In this document: piece after piece, positions 7,732-17,293 of the stretch
How the letters are laid out: every line of letters begins with the position of its first letter
Numbering within the stretch: position 1 is the stretch's first letter
NCBI RefSeq assembly: GCF_009910675.1
Contig: NZ_RSEJ01000001.1
Coordinates: forward strand, 248,001-312,000
Length of the DNA: 64,000 nucleotides
Direction of reading: 5' to 3'
DNA from: Photobacterium alginatilyticum
GTDB taxonomy: Bacteria > Pseudomonadota > Gammaproteobacteria > Enterobacterales > Vibrionaceae
Translations under genes and position numbers: made by a program
The notes under the pieces: generated by a model
The model's input: only the letters and a program-made list of their open reading frames with translations
The model's database searches: none
What the model was told of the DNA's origin: nothing

Positions 7732-9099
7732 ATGACTCAGATAACCATTATCGGTGCGGGCAGCGTGATGTTCACTCGCCAGATTACTTCGGCCTTATTC
7801 TCTTATCCTGCCCTGAATGGCATTGATTTGGTGCTGATGGATATTGATCCCGAAGTGCTTAACAGAAGCTATCAGCTTATCGGAAAAATGGCAGAGCAGG
7901 CTAATAGCCGGGTTCGGATCAGGATGACCACTAACAGGCGCCAGGCGCTGAGTGGTGCCGATTTTGTTATTAATGCCATTCAGGTCGGAGGTTTGGAGCC
8001 ATGGCGGCTGGATATGCAAATCCCGGCCAAATACGGAGTGATACAGGAGGTTGGCGACACGATGGGGCCGGGCGGTATCTTCCGCGCGCTACGCCATATT
8101 CCGCCAATGCTGGCCATACTGCGAGATATGGAGGAAGTCTGTCCCGAGGCACTGTTTATTAACTATGCTAACCCTCTTGCGCCGTTAACCTGGGCGGCAA
8201 AAGATTACAGCACGATACAGTCTGTTGGCTTGTGTTATGGGGTCCGTTACACCACGGCTCAGCTGGCGGGGTATTTGGGGGAGGGTGACTGGGTTGATCA
8301 TCCATCGACCCCAGAGCGCTGGCAGCGGTTAATGTATCAGGATGTTCCTCCGCACATTGATTATGAGTTTGCGGGTATCAATCACATGACATGGATCACC
8401 AAGATGGTGGCTAATGGTAAAGACTTACAGCCCAAGATCCGTGAAATGGTTAATAATCCGAAGGTCTATGCCGCTGATGGCGTGCGTTGTGAAGTGCTGA
8501 AGTTCTTTGGATTATGGTGCACCGAAAACCATTGGCATTGCAGTGATTACCTGCCTTATTTCCGTAAAAATGAAGAGATGATTAACCACTTCCTGCCTCA
8601 ACGCTGGGACTTGTTGGCACTGGAAGAAAAAGTGCATGCCGCGGGCGAGGCGGAAATTGACGCCCAGTTAGCAGGTATACAGAAATTTGTTATTGAGCCT
8701 AATATGCTCAATGCACCAAAGCTGATCAATGCGACGGTCAGCGGTGAGCGAACACGAATAAATGGCAATGTACCGAACCGCCAAGCAGAAGGGTTGTTGA
8801 TTGATAACCTGCCTGAAAACTGTGTTGTTGAGGTACCAATTTGGGCTGATAGTAAAGGCCTTCACCCACAGCAAATGGGTCGTTTACCGATGCAGTGTGC
8901 CAGCTTGATCAAAACCAACACTGCCGTGCAAGAGTTGATTGTCGAGGCGGCGCTGACTAATAATCTTGATGCTGCGCGCTATGCACTGGCTCTGGATCCT
9001 GTAACAGCAACCGTGTGTACCCTTGAGCAAATCGATGCCATGTTTAAAGAGATGTTTGCGGCCCAGCGCCGATGGTTGCCGCAATTTACCAATGTGTAA
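7732..9099 (+). CDS. glycoside hydrolase family 4 (alpha-glucosidase/alpha-galactosidase type)
   Basis: A 455-residue NAD+- and metal-dependent glycosidase. The dinucleotide motif GAGSVMF is at 8-14. The metal ligands typical of GH4 are C168 (VGLCYG) and H218 (GINHMTW), and the IVQVGG-type strand is present as INAIQVGGLEPW. GH4 enzymes cleave by oxidation at C3 followed by elimination. Length is right for MelA/AglA relatives. The gene follows the permease by two bases, so the imported glycoside is presumably cleaved in the cytoplasm. The lack of a PTS component suggests an unphosphorylated substrate. Alpha-galactoside, alpha-glucoside or glucuronide specificity cannot be told apart here. Confidence 0.9.
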   Translation: MTQITIIGAGSVMFTRQITSALFSYPALNGIDLVLMDIDPEVLNRSYQLIGKMAEQANSRVRIRMTTNRRQALSGADFVINAIQVGGLEPWRLDMQIPAKYGVIQEVGDTMGPGGIFRALRHIPPMLAILRDMEEVCPEALFINYANPLAPLTWAAKDYSTIQSVGLCYGVRYTTAQLAGYLGEGDWVDHPSTPERWQRLMYQDVPPHIDYEFAGINHMTWITKMVANGKDLQPKIREMVNNPKVYAADGVRCEVLKFFGLWCTENHWHCSDYLPYFRKNEEMINHFLPQRWDLLALEEKVHAAGEAEIDAQLAGIQKFVIEPNMLNAPKLINATVSGERTRINGNVPNRQAEGLLIDNLPENCVVEVPIWADSKGLHPQQMGRLPMQCASLIKTNTAVQELIVEAALTNNLDAARYALALDPVTATVCTLEQIDAMFKEMFAAQRRWLPQFTNV

Positions 9100-9344
9100 T
9101 AAAGAACTTTATGTTCCATTATAAGCTGGGTGGCTCGTAGGCTGCCCAGTTTGCGTTTGACGGAAAACCTAAGTCAGCCCGGATAATTTGCCATTCAAAT
9201 ATTTTCGTTGTCGCTTAAATTGATAATGATCTGTTATGGCTGATTATTCACCTATTTGTTCTACCCACCTGAGTTAATACCCGTGTTTGAATCAATTAAC
9301 TGAGCCTGAAATCAGTAGTATTCAGGTTGTTCATATATCAGATA

Positions 9345-9507
9345 ATACCAACCTGGATGAGTAGTTGTTCAGATAGTTGCGCTGGAAAAGTCGCTTAGAA
9401 CAAGGCATGAATTGCAGCTAACTAGTTACTCTAATTACAAAATTCATAACGCAGTTAAAAGTGATTTTAACTAGCAAGAATGATCAAGTACTTATGTAGA
9501 TTGGTAT
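9345..9507. repeat. MITE-like element with 23-bp imperfect terminal inverted repeats
   Basis: The left end ATACCAACCTGGATGAGTAG and the reverse complement of the right end ATACCAATCTACATAAGTAC agree at 18 of 23 positions over the full repeat. The 163-bp interior has no open frame. It ends 14 bases before the start codon of the lipoprotein at 9522, so it supplies that gene's immediate upstream region. The 245 bases before it (9100-9344) hold no gene I can see. I found no second copy in this window. Confidence 0.6.
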
Positions 9508-9521
9508 AAATAGGTGCTCAC

Positions 9522-11327
9522 ATGAAAAAAGGAATTTTAGCTCTGCTCTTTGCCGTACTGGTTGGCTGTAATGGAGGGGGCGAGTCAGGGAATATCATTC
9601 CTGCGCCTAAAAGCTTTAATTTAGAGGCTATTGAGGCCAGTGCCATCGGCGTTAAAACATTCCGCTTAACTTGGGAAGCAAGCCAGGGGGCAACTTCATA
9701 TCAGGTTTGCCTGAAAAACACCTCGAAGCCGGATGATTGTGAGCCCCTTGCTGCACCAACGTCGGCTACACAAGCTGAGATAAGCTTGGATGACGTGTTA
9801 CTTGATGATGAATTAGATTTTTTTGTCATTGCTTCTAATACACAGGGTAAAACGTCAAGTAACGAGAAAACACCAGGCCCTGCTGCGGTTACTGCCGCTA
9901 TTGGCTACTTTAAAGCTTCGAATTCAGAGCAGTTTGATAATTTTGGGGTTTCTGTTGCCCTAAGTGCTGACGGTGCGACCCTTGCCGTCGGTGCTTCGAG
10001 GGAAGATTCTGGTGCGACAGGGATTGGTGGAGAGCAGAATGACAGCAATGCCGAAAATGCGGGTGCCGTTTATGTATTTATTCGTTCTAATAATATCTGG
10101 GTGCAGCAAGCGTATATCAAGGCGTCAAATTCTGACGCTGATGACTACTTTGGTTCCGAGCTGGCGTTAAGTGCTGATGGCACGATATTGGCGGTCGGCG
10201 CGTTTGGGGAAGATTCCGGCGCTTCTGGCGTTGGGGGCAATCAGGCCGATAACAGTGCTGTCAATTCAGGGGCCGTGTATGTGTTTACCCGCACTAACAA
10301 CACCTGGACACAACAGGCGTACATCAAGGCATCAATCCCTGATGCTGATGACAACTTCGGTATTGCGGTATCACTCGATGCAGATGGTTCTACTTTGGCT
10401 GTTGCGGCTGTCGGTGAAGATTCCAGCGGTGTGGGGCTAGATAGTGATCAGGTCGATAACAGTGCTGTCAGTTCAGGCGCCGTATATGTATATAGCCGGA
10501 CCGGAACGACGTGGTCACACCAGGCTTATGTCAAGGCTTCGAACACAGAGGCCGACGACCGGTTTGGGTCTGCAGTGTCATTAAGTGCTGATGGGGCTAC
10601 TCTGGCGGTCGGGGCAGAACGTGAAGACTCCAGTGCGGTAGGCATTGATGGCGATCAGAGTGATAACAGTGCCACTGACTCGGGGGCGGTGTATGTTTTT
10701 ACACTCTCAGAGCAAGCGTGGGCGCAACAGGCATATATTAAGGCTTCAAATACTGAAGCCTATGATGGGTTTGGGGTGTTTTCTGTGTCACTGAGCAACG
10801 ATGGTTCGATGCTTGCTGCCACGGCTCATGGGGAAGACTCCAATGCCGTTGGTATTGATGGGGAGCAAGGCGATAACAGCATGACTGACTCTGGGGCGGT
10901 GTATGTGTTTGCTCGTGATGATGGGGTATGGTCGCAACAGGCTTATGTTAAAGCCTCGAATACACAATCAAGAGACTACTTTGGTACGGCTGCGGAGATA
11001 AGTGCTCATGGTACCACTTTGGCTGTTGCTGCGTTTGGTGAGGACTCTGGTGCCACAGGAATAGGCGGTGATCAGACGGATAACAGCATAGGCTATTCAG
11101 GGGCGGTGTACGTATTTACTCTTGCTGATGGAGCCTGGGAGCAGCAGGCATATATCAAATCCCCCAATCCGGGCGTGAGAGATATTTTTTGCTCTGATGT
11201 GTCCCTAAGTGCTGAGGGTATGACGTTAGCTGTCGGGGCTCATGGCGAAGGCTCTGGAGCGACAGGAATTGGTGGCGATCAGACGGATAACAGTGCTCGT
11301 AGCTCAGGCGCAGTGTATCTCTATTAA
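9522..11327 (+). CDS. lipoprotein with seven FG-GAP-type repeats (beta-propeller)
   Basis: A 601-residue exported lipoprotein. The signal peptide ends in lipobox LVGC with C16 as the lipidated residue, followed by a GGG linker. Residues about 30-125 look like a fibronectin-III-like domain (FRLTWEASQGATSYQVC). From about 126 there are seven repeats of about 60-68 residues, each with a D-x-FG motif (DNFG, DDYFG, DNFG, DRFG, DGFG, DYFG, DIFC), then SADG.TLAVGA..EDS and SGAVYVF. Seven units fit one seven-bladed propeller of the integrin-alpha/FG-GAP type. A surface or adhesion role is plausible but not shown. The last repeat ends exactly at the C-terminus. Confidence 0.88.
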   Translation: MKKGILALLFAVLVGCNGGGESGNIIPAPKSFNLEAIEASAIGVKTFRLTWEASQGATSYQVCLKNTSKPDDCEPLAAPTSATQAEISLDDVLLDDELDFFVIASNTQGKTSSNEKTPGPAAVTAAIGYFKASNSEQFDNFGVSVALSADGATLAVGASREDSGATGIGGEQNDSNAENAGAVYVFIRSNNIWVQQAYIKASNSDADDYFGSELALSADGTILAVGAFGEDSGASGVGGNQADNSAVNSGAVYVFTRTNNTWTQQAYIKASIPDADDNFGIAVSLDADGSTLAVAAVGEDSSGVGLDSDQVDNSAVSSGAVYVYSRTGTTWSHQAYVKASNTEADDRFGSAVSLSADGATLAVGAEREDSSAVGIDGDQSDNSATDSGAVYVFTLSEQAWAQQAYIKASNTEAYDGFGVFSVSLSNDGSMLAATAHGEDSNAVGIDGEQGDNSMTDSGAVYVFARDDGVWSQQAYVKASNTQSRDYFGTAAEISAHGTTLAVAAFGEDSGATGIGGDQTDNSIGYSGAVYVFTLADGAWEQQAYIKSPNPGVRDIFCSDVSLSAEGMTLAVGAHGEGSGATGIGGDQTDNSARSSGAVYLY

Positions 11328-11457
11328 TAGGCAGTTCGATATTAATAAACCGTGTGCTCTTAATAAAAGACTGATAAGGCGTTAATCAGCCACCAAATTG
11401 AGTGCAGCAAACTTGTATTGTTGCTGCTCTATATCCGGTGGCCATTGATTACTATTT

Positions 11458-12168
11458 TTACTTTGAGCTATGACAAAGCGAAATTAACTCTCTCGGAGAC
11501 TGAATAATAAAGTCGGGCTGGGTTGACCATTTTTCAGGAGTGGCGCCACTGTATGCTACCGCTATCGAAATCACCTTGGAGCTAGAAGGTAATACAGTCT
11601 GCAAATTGCGGGCAAACTGCACATCGGCTTCATGATCACCGATATACATCAGCGTTTTATCCTCCAGCTTGTCAAACATCTTACCCAGGCAGATTAGCCC
11701 GCCTTCCGGTGAAGGTTTTTGATTGTGCTGAGCGATATCATCATAGCCGATAACGGCCTTGAAGCAGGCGTCGACCTGCGCTTCAGTTAAGACATTGATG
11801 ATGTTGGTAGAAGCGTTTTGCGAACAGATACCGTGTGGCAAGGCGGATAATTCCTGTATTGCTGAATCAATGCCGGAAAATAGTTGGACTGGGGTGGTGT
11901 TGCTAAGCTGGTGCTTTCCCCAGAGTGATCCGGCCGCCAGCATCTCTGGTTCGCTCATGCCGTAGAATTTCACATACAGTTCCTGCCAGTTCTTGGCGGC
12001 ATGGTTGGCCTCATGATACGCCGCTTCGCTTTGTAGCCAGTGAGGCAGGTTCTCGCCTGTCAAACGAGGTGCAACCTCAGACAAGATGCATTTGGTAATA
12101 TCAATGTTTTTGGGAACAGAATTAACAAGGGTTCCGTCGTAATCCCAGAGAATCGCGTCTAACTTCAT
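11458..12168 (-). CDS. HAD-superfamily hydrolase (phosphoglycolate phosphatase-like)
   Basis: A 236-residue haloacid-dehalogenase-fold phosphatase. Motif I is D9-Y-D11-GTLVNS, with the nucleophile D9 and acid/base D11. Motif II region is PHGICSQNAST, motif III lysine is in HNQKPSPEGG, and motif IV is YIGDHEADVQFA. A helical cap lies between residues 15 and 85, the subtype-I arrangement used by Gph and related phosphatases. It is monocistronic and convergent with the FG-GAP lipoprotein. The physiological substrate cannot be assigned. Confidence 0.85.
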   Translation of the reverse strand: MKLDAILWDYDGTLVNSVPKNIDITKCILSEVAPRLTGENLPHWLQSEAAYHEANHAAKNWQELYVKFYGMSEPEMLAAGSLWGKHQLSNTTPVQLFSGIDSAIQELSALPHGICSQNASTNIINVLTEAQVDACFKAVIGYDDIAQHNQKPSPEGGLICLGKMFDKLEDKTLMYIGDHEADVQFARNLQTVLPSSSKVISIAVAYSGATPEKWSTQPDFIIQSPRELISLCHSSK

Positions 12169-12671
12169 CTTTCTGTAACTCTTGCTGTGGCTTATACATG
12201 AATATATCTCATTTATTCACCGAAATCAGAGGGTTCGTGTTTACCCAAGGAAATAGAGAATTGATGCTGGATAGAGCCTTGCTGCAGTGATGGTAAATAT
12301 TCTTATAGCGCTTAACTTACGGGTTACTGGCTCGTTGAAATGGGGTTAGGCGATATTGTTTGTCAAGATTGGTATATGAGGCTGATATAACTGTATCAAA
12401 TGTTTAGAAATATTTGCATTACATCCCACTTATGCTGCAAGATGCTGTTGTCCATGTTGCACTTGGTTTAATATTCTTTTTATAAATTGGGGTTTTTGAC
12501 CCTCTGGCAGCTTCGAGCTGCCGAGGTTGTAGCGGGCGAGACTTGGATGTTGAGCCGGTTTGCAGCCCGTTAGTCGATACCTCCGGTTTAAGAGCAAAAA
12601 ATGAAACTTTTGCTCAATAAGTAACGCTCATGGATGTAACAAAAGCATGAGATTAATTAACAGGAAGTTAT
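12169..12671. other. 503-bp intergenic region before the peptide ABC operon
   Basis: This gap lies between the divergent HAD gene and the peptide ABC operon. It holds no plausible gene. The proximal 170 bases contain a GC-rich hairpin (12502-12525) and a GAGACTTGG/GCAGCCCGTTAG stretch, suggesting a long structured leader for the operon. Confidence 0.5.
12502..12525 (+). promoter_or_regulatory. stem-loop in the leader of the peptide ABC operon
   Basis: GGCAGC (12506-12511), loop TTCGA, GCTGCC (12517-12522) form a perfect six-pair stem, extended by CTC/GAG outside one bulged T. It lies 147 bases upstream of the binding-protein start and has no T-run after it, so it is not a plain terminator. 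A regulatory role is inferred only. Confidence 0.4.
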
Positions 12672-14429
12672 ATGAAAAAATTTACTTTGTTACCGTTGGC
12701 GGCGCTGGTGGTTTCCAGCATGGCAATGGCGGACGACATCAAAGTCTTGAAGTTCTCCGAAGATGGCACCCCAACGACTTTTGATCCGGTGCAAGCCGGT
12801 ACGACATATGCAAACACAGTTACAACAGCAGTATACGACACACTCTACGAATACAAATACCTAAAATCTCCCTTCGAGCTCAAGCCCAACCTGGCAGTGG
12901 ACATGCCACAGGTATCGGAAGACGGGCTAACCTATACCATCAAGCTTAAAAAAGGCGTGAAGTTCATTGATGACCCGGCGTTTGCCGATGGTAAAGGGCG
13001 TGAAGTTACCGCGGAAGACTTCGTCTATTCGATTAAGCGTCACTTCGATCCTAAAAACCGCTCTCAGGGTTCTTGGCTATGGACAGGCAAGATAGTCGGT
13101 GTCGATGATTGGAAAGCAAACGGTTCTGACTATTCGAAAACCATTGAGGGTGTAAAGGCGCTAGATTCTCACACGGTACAGATTAAGCTTATCAAACCCT
13201 TCCCGCAGCTGACTTATACCCTGGCAATGGGCTATTCGAGTGTTGTTCCTGTCGAAGCGGTTGAAAAGTACGGTCGTGAGCTATCCGTTCACCCGGTAGG
13301 TTCAGGTCCGTTTAAGTTGGTGTCTCACAACAGCACCAAGACGGTACTGGAAAAAAATACCGATTACCGTCAGGAGACTTTTGATCTGGCCGGTTCTGGC
13401 TACGACGCGAAAGTACATGGTTTTACTGGTATCGCAAGTTTGGACGGCAAGACACTGCCTATCGTTGACCGTGTCGAGCTGAACTGGGTTAAGCAAGCCT
13501 CTGCACGCTGGAACTCATTCAGCAAGGGAACAGAAATTGTCAATACGACATTGCAGAACGAGCAGATGAACGAAGTGCTGGCAAACAAGCACCCTGTTCA
13601 GCTAAAGCCTGAGTATGCAGAGCGGTTTAATTTCCGTGTTAACCCTGAAGCTGGCCTTGTTTATAACTTCTTCAACTTTGATGATGAATATTTCGGGTAT
13701 TCGAAAGATCCTGAGATTAATGAAGCCAATAAAGCACTGCGTTGTGCGATTGTGAAATCTTTTAACTGGCCGCAGCGTGTGAACCGTTTCTATTTGGGCA
13801 TTGGTGAAGCGTATCCTGGCTTTATTGTTCCGGGAACAGACGGCTTTGATCCAAATATGGATCAGTCTTCCATTCAGCAAGATCTTGCTGGTGCGAAGAA
13901 ATTGCTTAAGGAGCATGGCTGGACCAAGCAAAATCTACCTGTCCTGAACTACCCGGGTGTATCTAGTACCCGTAATAAGCAGTTCTTTGAGCAATTCCGC
14001 GGAAACCTGACCAAAATTGGTTATCCGAAGAAGAAAGTTAGACAGAAAACCTATGCGACCTTCGGCGACTTCAACAAAGACGTGAAGATGAGCAAAACCC
14101 AGCTAATTCCTATGGGATGGGGACTAGACTATCCGGATGCAGAGAACACCCTACAGTTGTTCTATGGCCCGAACCGCTCACCGGGTTCCAATGGCTCGAA
14201 CTATAACAACCCCGAGTTCAACAAGCTTTACGAGCAAGCCTCAGTAATGCAGCCAAGCCCAGAACGTACCGAAATCTACAAGAAGATGAACCAGATGGTT
14301 GTCGACGATTGTGTCGGTATCGGCGGTTACTCGCGTACGCGTATTCGCATGTGGCACAAAAACGCCATCATGTGGCCACAGCGTGACGTAATGGGTAACT
14401 ATCTGAAATACGTTGATATCAAATCATAA
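12672..14429 (+). CDS. peptide ABC transporter substrate-binding protein
   Basis: A 585-residue SBP_bac_5 family protein (OppA/DppA/SapA relatives). A signal peptide ends near SSMAMA-DD. Family segments are FSEDGTPTTFDPVQAG near the N-terminus, GREVTAEDFVYSIKRHFDP near residue 110, and LIPMGWGLDYPDAENTLQLF in the C-terminal lobe. At 585 residues it is a little longer than E. coli DppA (535). It delivers di- or oligopeptides to the permeases encoded immediately downstream. The ATG follows AGGAAG. The exact peptide preference is not predictable. Confidence 0.93.
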   Translation: MKKFTLLPLAALVVSSMAMADDIKVLKFSEDGTPTTFDPVQAGTTYANTVTTAVYDTLYEYKYLKSPFELKPNLAVDMPQVSEDGLTYTIKLKKGVKFIDDPAFADGKGREVTAEDFVYSIKRHFDPKNRSQGSWLWTGKIVGVDDWKANGSDYSKTIEGVKALDSHTVQIKLIKPFPQLTYTLAMGYSSVVPVEAVEKYGRELSVHPVGSGPFKLVSHNSTKTVLEKNTDYRQETFDLAGSGYDAKVHGFTGIASLDGKTLPIVDRVELNWVKQASARWNSFSKGTEIVNTTLQNEQMNEVLANKHPVQLKPEYAERFNFRVNPEAGLVYNFFNFDDEYFGYSKDPEINEANKALRCAIVKSFNWPQRVNRFYLGIGEAYPGFIVPGTDGFDPNMDQSSIQQDLAGAKKLLKEHGWTKQNLPVLNYPGVSSTRNKQFFEQFRGNLTKIGYPKKKVRQKTYATFGDFNKDVKMSKTQLIPMGWGLDYPDAENTLQLFYGPNRSPGSNGSNYNNPEFNKLYEQASVMQPSPERTEIYKKMNQMVVDDCVGIGGYSRTRIRMWHKNAIMWPQRDVMGNYLKYVDIKS

Positions 14430-14445
14430 CTAAAGCTGGGTCATT

Positions 14446-15399
14446 ATGGAGATTTTAAAACACTGTTTCAGGAAGCTGATGTACAGCATCCCGTTGCTTT
14501 TTGGGGTGACACTTATCAGCTTTGTGTTGATGGTTTATTTCGGACCGGACAAGACTTACGACTTGCTGGGCCGGAACCCTACCATCGAAGAGATCAATGA
14601 AATCCGGCATCAGCTCGGTTACGACCAGCCTTTCTTTGTACGCTACTTTGAGTACATCAAGGAAGTTGTCTTGTTTGATTTCGGGTATTCCGATTCAACC
14701 GGTGAAAAGGTGACGTCGATTCTGGCGAAGACCATTCCGGTATCGATCGCCTTGCAGTTGCCCGGCTTTATTCTGGGTAACGTGCTGGGGGTCATGCTGG
14801 CGTTGTTTGCTGCCATGCACCGCTCCAGTTGGTTGGATAAGTTGATCATGTCGTCTTCTGTCGTGGGGATGAGTATTTCGTATCTCATTGTAATCATAAC
14901 GACGCAGCTGATTTTCTGCTCCAGTTATGGCCTGAATCTCTTCCCAGTCTATGGCTGGGAAGTGAATTCCCTCTCGGATTACCTCTACTACATCACTGTG
15001 CCGACCATATCATCGGTGTTTGTGGCCCTGGGCTATAACACTCGATTCTATCGAGCGGTGATTGTTGAAGAGACGACCCGGGATCATGTTCGTACAGCCA
15101 AGGCGTTTGGTCACAGTGCGAGCACGATTTTATTCAAGCATGTCCTGAGAAACTCCCTAATCCCGATAGTAACCCGGATTGTATTCTCCATTCCTTTCGT
15201 AGTAGTGGGTGGTGCGCTTTTACTGGAAAGTTACTTCGGTATTCCGGGTGTTGGATTGACAGCCTACGACGCGATTACCACCGGTGATCTGCCTGTCTTG
15301 AAGGCGATTATCGTATTGACCACATTGATGTTTATCCTGGTGGTTAGCCTGGTAGATATCTTGTATCGCGTTGTTGATCCGCGTATTTCTCTTAAATAA
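14446..15399 (+). CDS. peptide ABC transporter permease (DppB-like)
   Basis: A 317-residue inner-membrane permease with about six helices. The N-terminal helix (YSIPLLFGVTLISFVLMVYF) and GPDKTYDLLGRNPT segment are typical of DppB/OppB. The cytoplasmic EAA loop, RAVIVEETTRDHVRTAKAFG, which docks on the ATPase, is near residues 205-225, and the C-terminus reads LVDILYRVVDPRISLK. It starts 16 bases after the binding-protein stop. It pairs with the DppC-like subunit to form the channel. Confidence 0.93.
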   Translation: MEILKHCFRKLMYSIPLLFGVTLISFVLMVYFGPDKTYDLLGRNPTIEEINEIRHQLGYDQPFFVRYFEYIKEVVLFDFGYSDSTGEKVTSILAKTIPVSIALQLPGFILGNVLGVMLALFAAMHRSSWLDKLIMSSSVVGMSISYLIVIITTQLIFCSSYGLNLFPVYGWEVNSLSDYLYYITVPTISSVFVALGYNTRFYRAVIVEETTRDHVRTAKAFGHSASTILFKHVLRNSLIPIVTRIVFSIPFVVVGGALLLESYFGIPGVGLTAYDAITTGDLPVLKAIIVLTTLMFILVVSLVDILYRVVDPRISLK

Positions 15400-15411
15400 G
15401 GACAATAAGCA

Positions 15412-16305
15412 ATGTCGGACGCAATAATGGACCAGGTAAGTAGCGCGGTGGCACCGGAAAAACGTGAATCCCTATGGACCAAAGCTTTTCACAAATTCAC
15501 GCGTGACAAAGTGGGAATGATCAGCCTTTCTGTGGTTGGCTTGTACCTGCTTACCGCGGTTCTGGTATGGCTTGGCGTAATTGCCCAGGGGTGGGATGAA
15601 CTGCTCGCCGATGGGCAAATGGGCCCAACGGCTGAGTATTGGTTCGGTACCAATATCAACGGCCAGGATATTTTCCAACGGGCAATCTACAGTACCAAAA
15701 CAGCTTTTGAAGTCGGTTTGACCGTTGCGGTGGTCGCAACGATTACCGGGGCATTGGTGGGTTCAACAACGGGTTACTTTTCAGGTACCTGGATTGATGA
15801 ACTTTTTCTATGGCTGATGAACTGCCTCGACTGTATCCCTTACTACCTGATGGTGGCAGCGTTTGCCGTTGCCCTGGCGGATAACCCTTATGCCATGCAT
15901 ATCGCCATGATGTCCTGTTTCTGGATGGGCACGGCGCGATTGGTGCGCGGAGAGGTTATCAAACTGAAGAACATGGAGTTTACCGAGGCGGCCCGTTCGC
16001 TGGGTGTACCGGTTTACCGGGTGATCTTCAAACACCTGCTACCTAACACCTCTCATATCCTGCTGGTGGAAATGACCCTGTTGTTTATTACCGCTATCAA
16101 AAGTGAAGTTATCTTGAGCTTCCTGGGGCTGGGTGTGAAAGACAGCATTAGCTGGGGACTGATGATCGCAGAAGCCAGTGGTGAGGTAACAGCCGGCCAT
16201 TTCTGCAACTTCTTCGCCTCATCAGGCATGTTGTTTGTATTGGTATTGGCCTTCAATATGTTCTCTGATTCGCTGCAAGACGCGTTGGACCCAAGGAAGA
16301 TTTAA
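15412..16305 (+). CDS. peptide ABC transporter permease (DppC-like)
   Basis: A 297-residue second permease. It has the N-terminal OppC_N segment (KFTRDKVGMISLSVVGLYLL), the NGQDIFQRAIYSTKTAFEVG segment that corresponds to the family's GRDVLSRLIYG..S, and the EAA loop KLKNMEFTEAARSLGVPVYR near residues 183-202. The C-terminus ends DPRKI. It begins 12 bases after the DppB-like gene and ends one base before the next start. It completes the heterodimeric membrane channel. Confidence 0.93.
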   Translation: MSDAIMDQVSSAVAPEKRESLWTKAFHKFTRDKVGMISLSVVGLYLLTAVLVWLGVIAQGWDELLADGQMGPTAEYWFGTNINGQDIFQRAIYSTKTAFEVGLTVAVVATITGALVGSTTGYFSGTWIDELFLWLMNCLDCIPYYLMVAAFAVALADNPYAMHIAMMSCFWMGTARLVRGEVIKLKNMEFTEAARSLGVPVYRVIFKHLLPNTSHILLVEMTLLFITAIKSEVILSFLGLGVKDSISWGLMIAEASGEVTAGHFCNFFASSGMLFVLVLAFNMFSDSLQDALDPRKI

Positions 16306-16306
16306 T

Positions 16307-17293
16307 ATGTCTGAGCAAACCCCACTGCTATCGGTGGAGAATCTTACGGTTGAATTTAAAACCGACAAAGGCACGGTTCGCGCGATCAACGGAGTGAACT
16401 TCAAAGTTATGCCGGGTGAAACGGTCGCTATTGTTGGTGAGTCCGGCTGCGGCAAGTCCGTGAGCTCGCTATCGATTATGGGACTGGTGCCGTCACCGCC
16501 GGGAAAGATTGTTGATGGCAGCATTCGCTTTAAAGGACGTGAGCTGGTAGGCCTGAGTGAGAAGGAGTATCGGAAAGTTCGCGGTAACGAAATTTCGATG
16601 ATCTTCCAGGAGCCGATGACGGCACTGAATCCGGTGCTGAAGATCTCGACACAGATGATCGATGTGATCCGGCTTCATAACAGTGTCAGCAAAAAGCAGG
16701 CTCGTGCCCGGGCTATCGATATGCTGGATACTGTCGGGATCCCTTCTCCCGAGAAAAGGATTGATCAGTATCCTCATGAACTATCCGGTGGTATGCGCCA
16801 GCGGGTAATGATTGCGATGGCGTTGTCATGTGGTCCGGATCTGCTGCTGGCAGACGAACCGACGACGGCGCTGGATGTGACCATTCAGGCTCAGGTGATG
16901 GACGAAATGGTCCGGTTGCAAAAAGAGCTGAATATGGCCGTGATCCTGGTTACCCACGACTTGGGTGTGGTGGCTGAATCATGCCAGCGTGTGGTGGTGA
17001 TGTATTGCGGTCAAATTATCGAGGAAGGACCGGTAGAAGAGATCTTTGCTAATCCGAAGCACCCTTATACCAAAGGTTTGCTGGAGTCGATCCCGGTTGT
17101 ACGTGATAAGAAGATCCCGCGCCTGCCAACGATTAAGGGGGTAGTTCCTGACTTGCTGCACCTGCCGAACGGCTGCCGTTTTGCAGACCGTTGTGACAAA
17201 GTTCATACTCAGTGCCATCAAGCCGTTCCTCAGCTTAGTGGATGCGAAAATCACAAGGTTGCTTGTTACAGCCCGAATGGAGATGCCCAATGA
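16307..17293 (+). CDS. peptide ABC transporter ATP-binding protein (DppD-like)
   Basis: A 328-residue ATPase. I place the start at the ATG at 16307, one base after the upstream stop, because the frame extends further back only through the DppC gene. It has Walker A GESGCGKS, signature LSGGMRQR and Walker [15 protein letters not shown]. The C-terminal oligopeptide/dipeptide extension holds the cysteine pattern C-x5-C-x6-C ([14 protein letters not shown]) typical of this family. Its TGA overlaps the next gene's ATG, so the two ATPases are coupled. Confidence 0.94.
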   Translation: MSEQTPLLSVENLTVEFKTDKGTVRAINGVNFKVMPGETVAIVGESGCGKSVSSLSIMGLVPSPPGKIVDGSIRFKGRELVGLSEKEYRKVRGNEISMIFQEPMTALNPVLKISTQMIDVIRLHNSVSKKQARARAIDMLDTVGIPSPEKRIDQYPHELSGGMRQRVMIAMALSCGPDLLLADEPTTALDVTIQAQVMDEMVRLQKELNMAVILVTHDLGVVAESCQRVVVMYCGQIIEEGPVEEIFANPKHPYTKGLLESIPVVRDKKIPRLPTIKGVVPDLLHLPNGCRFADRCDKVHTQCHQAVPQLSGCENHKVACYSPNGDAQ

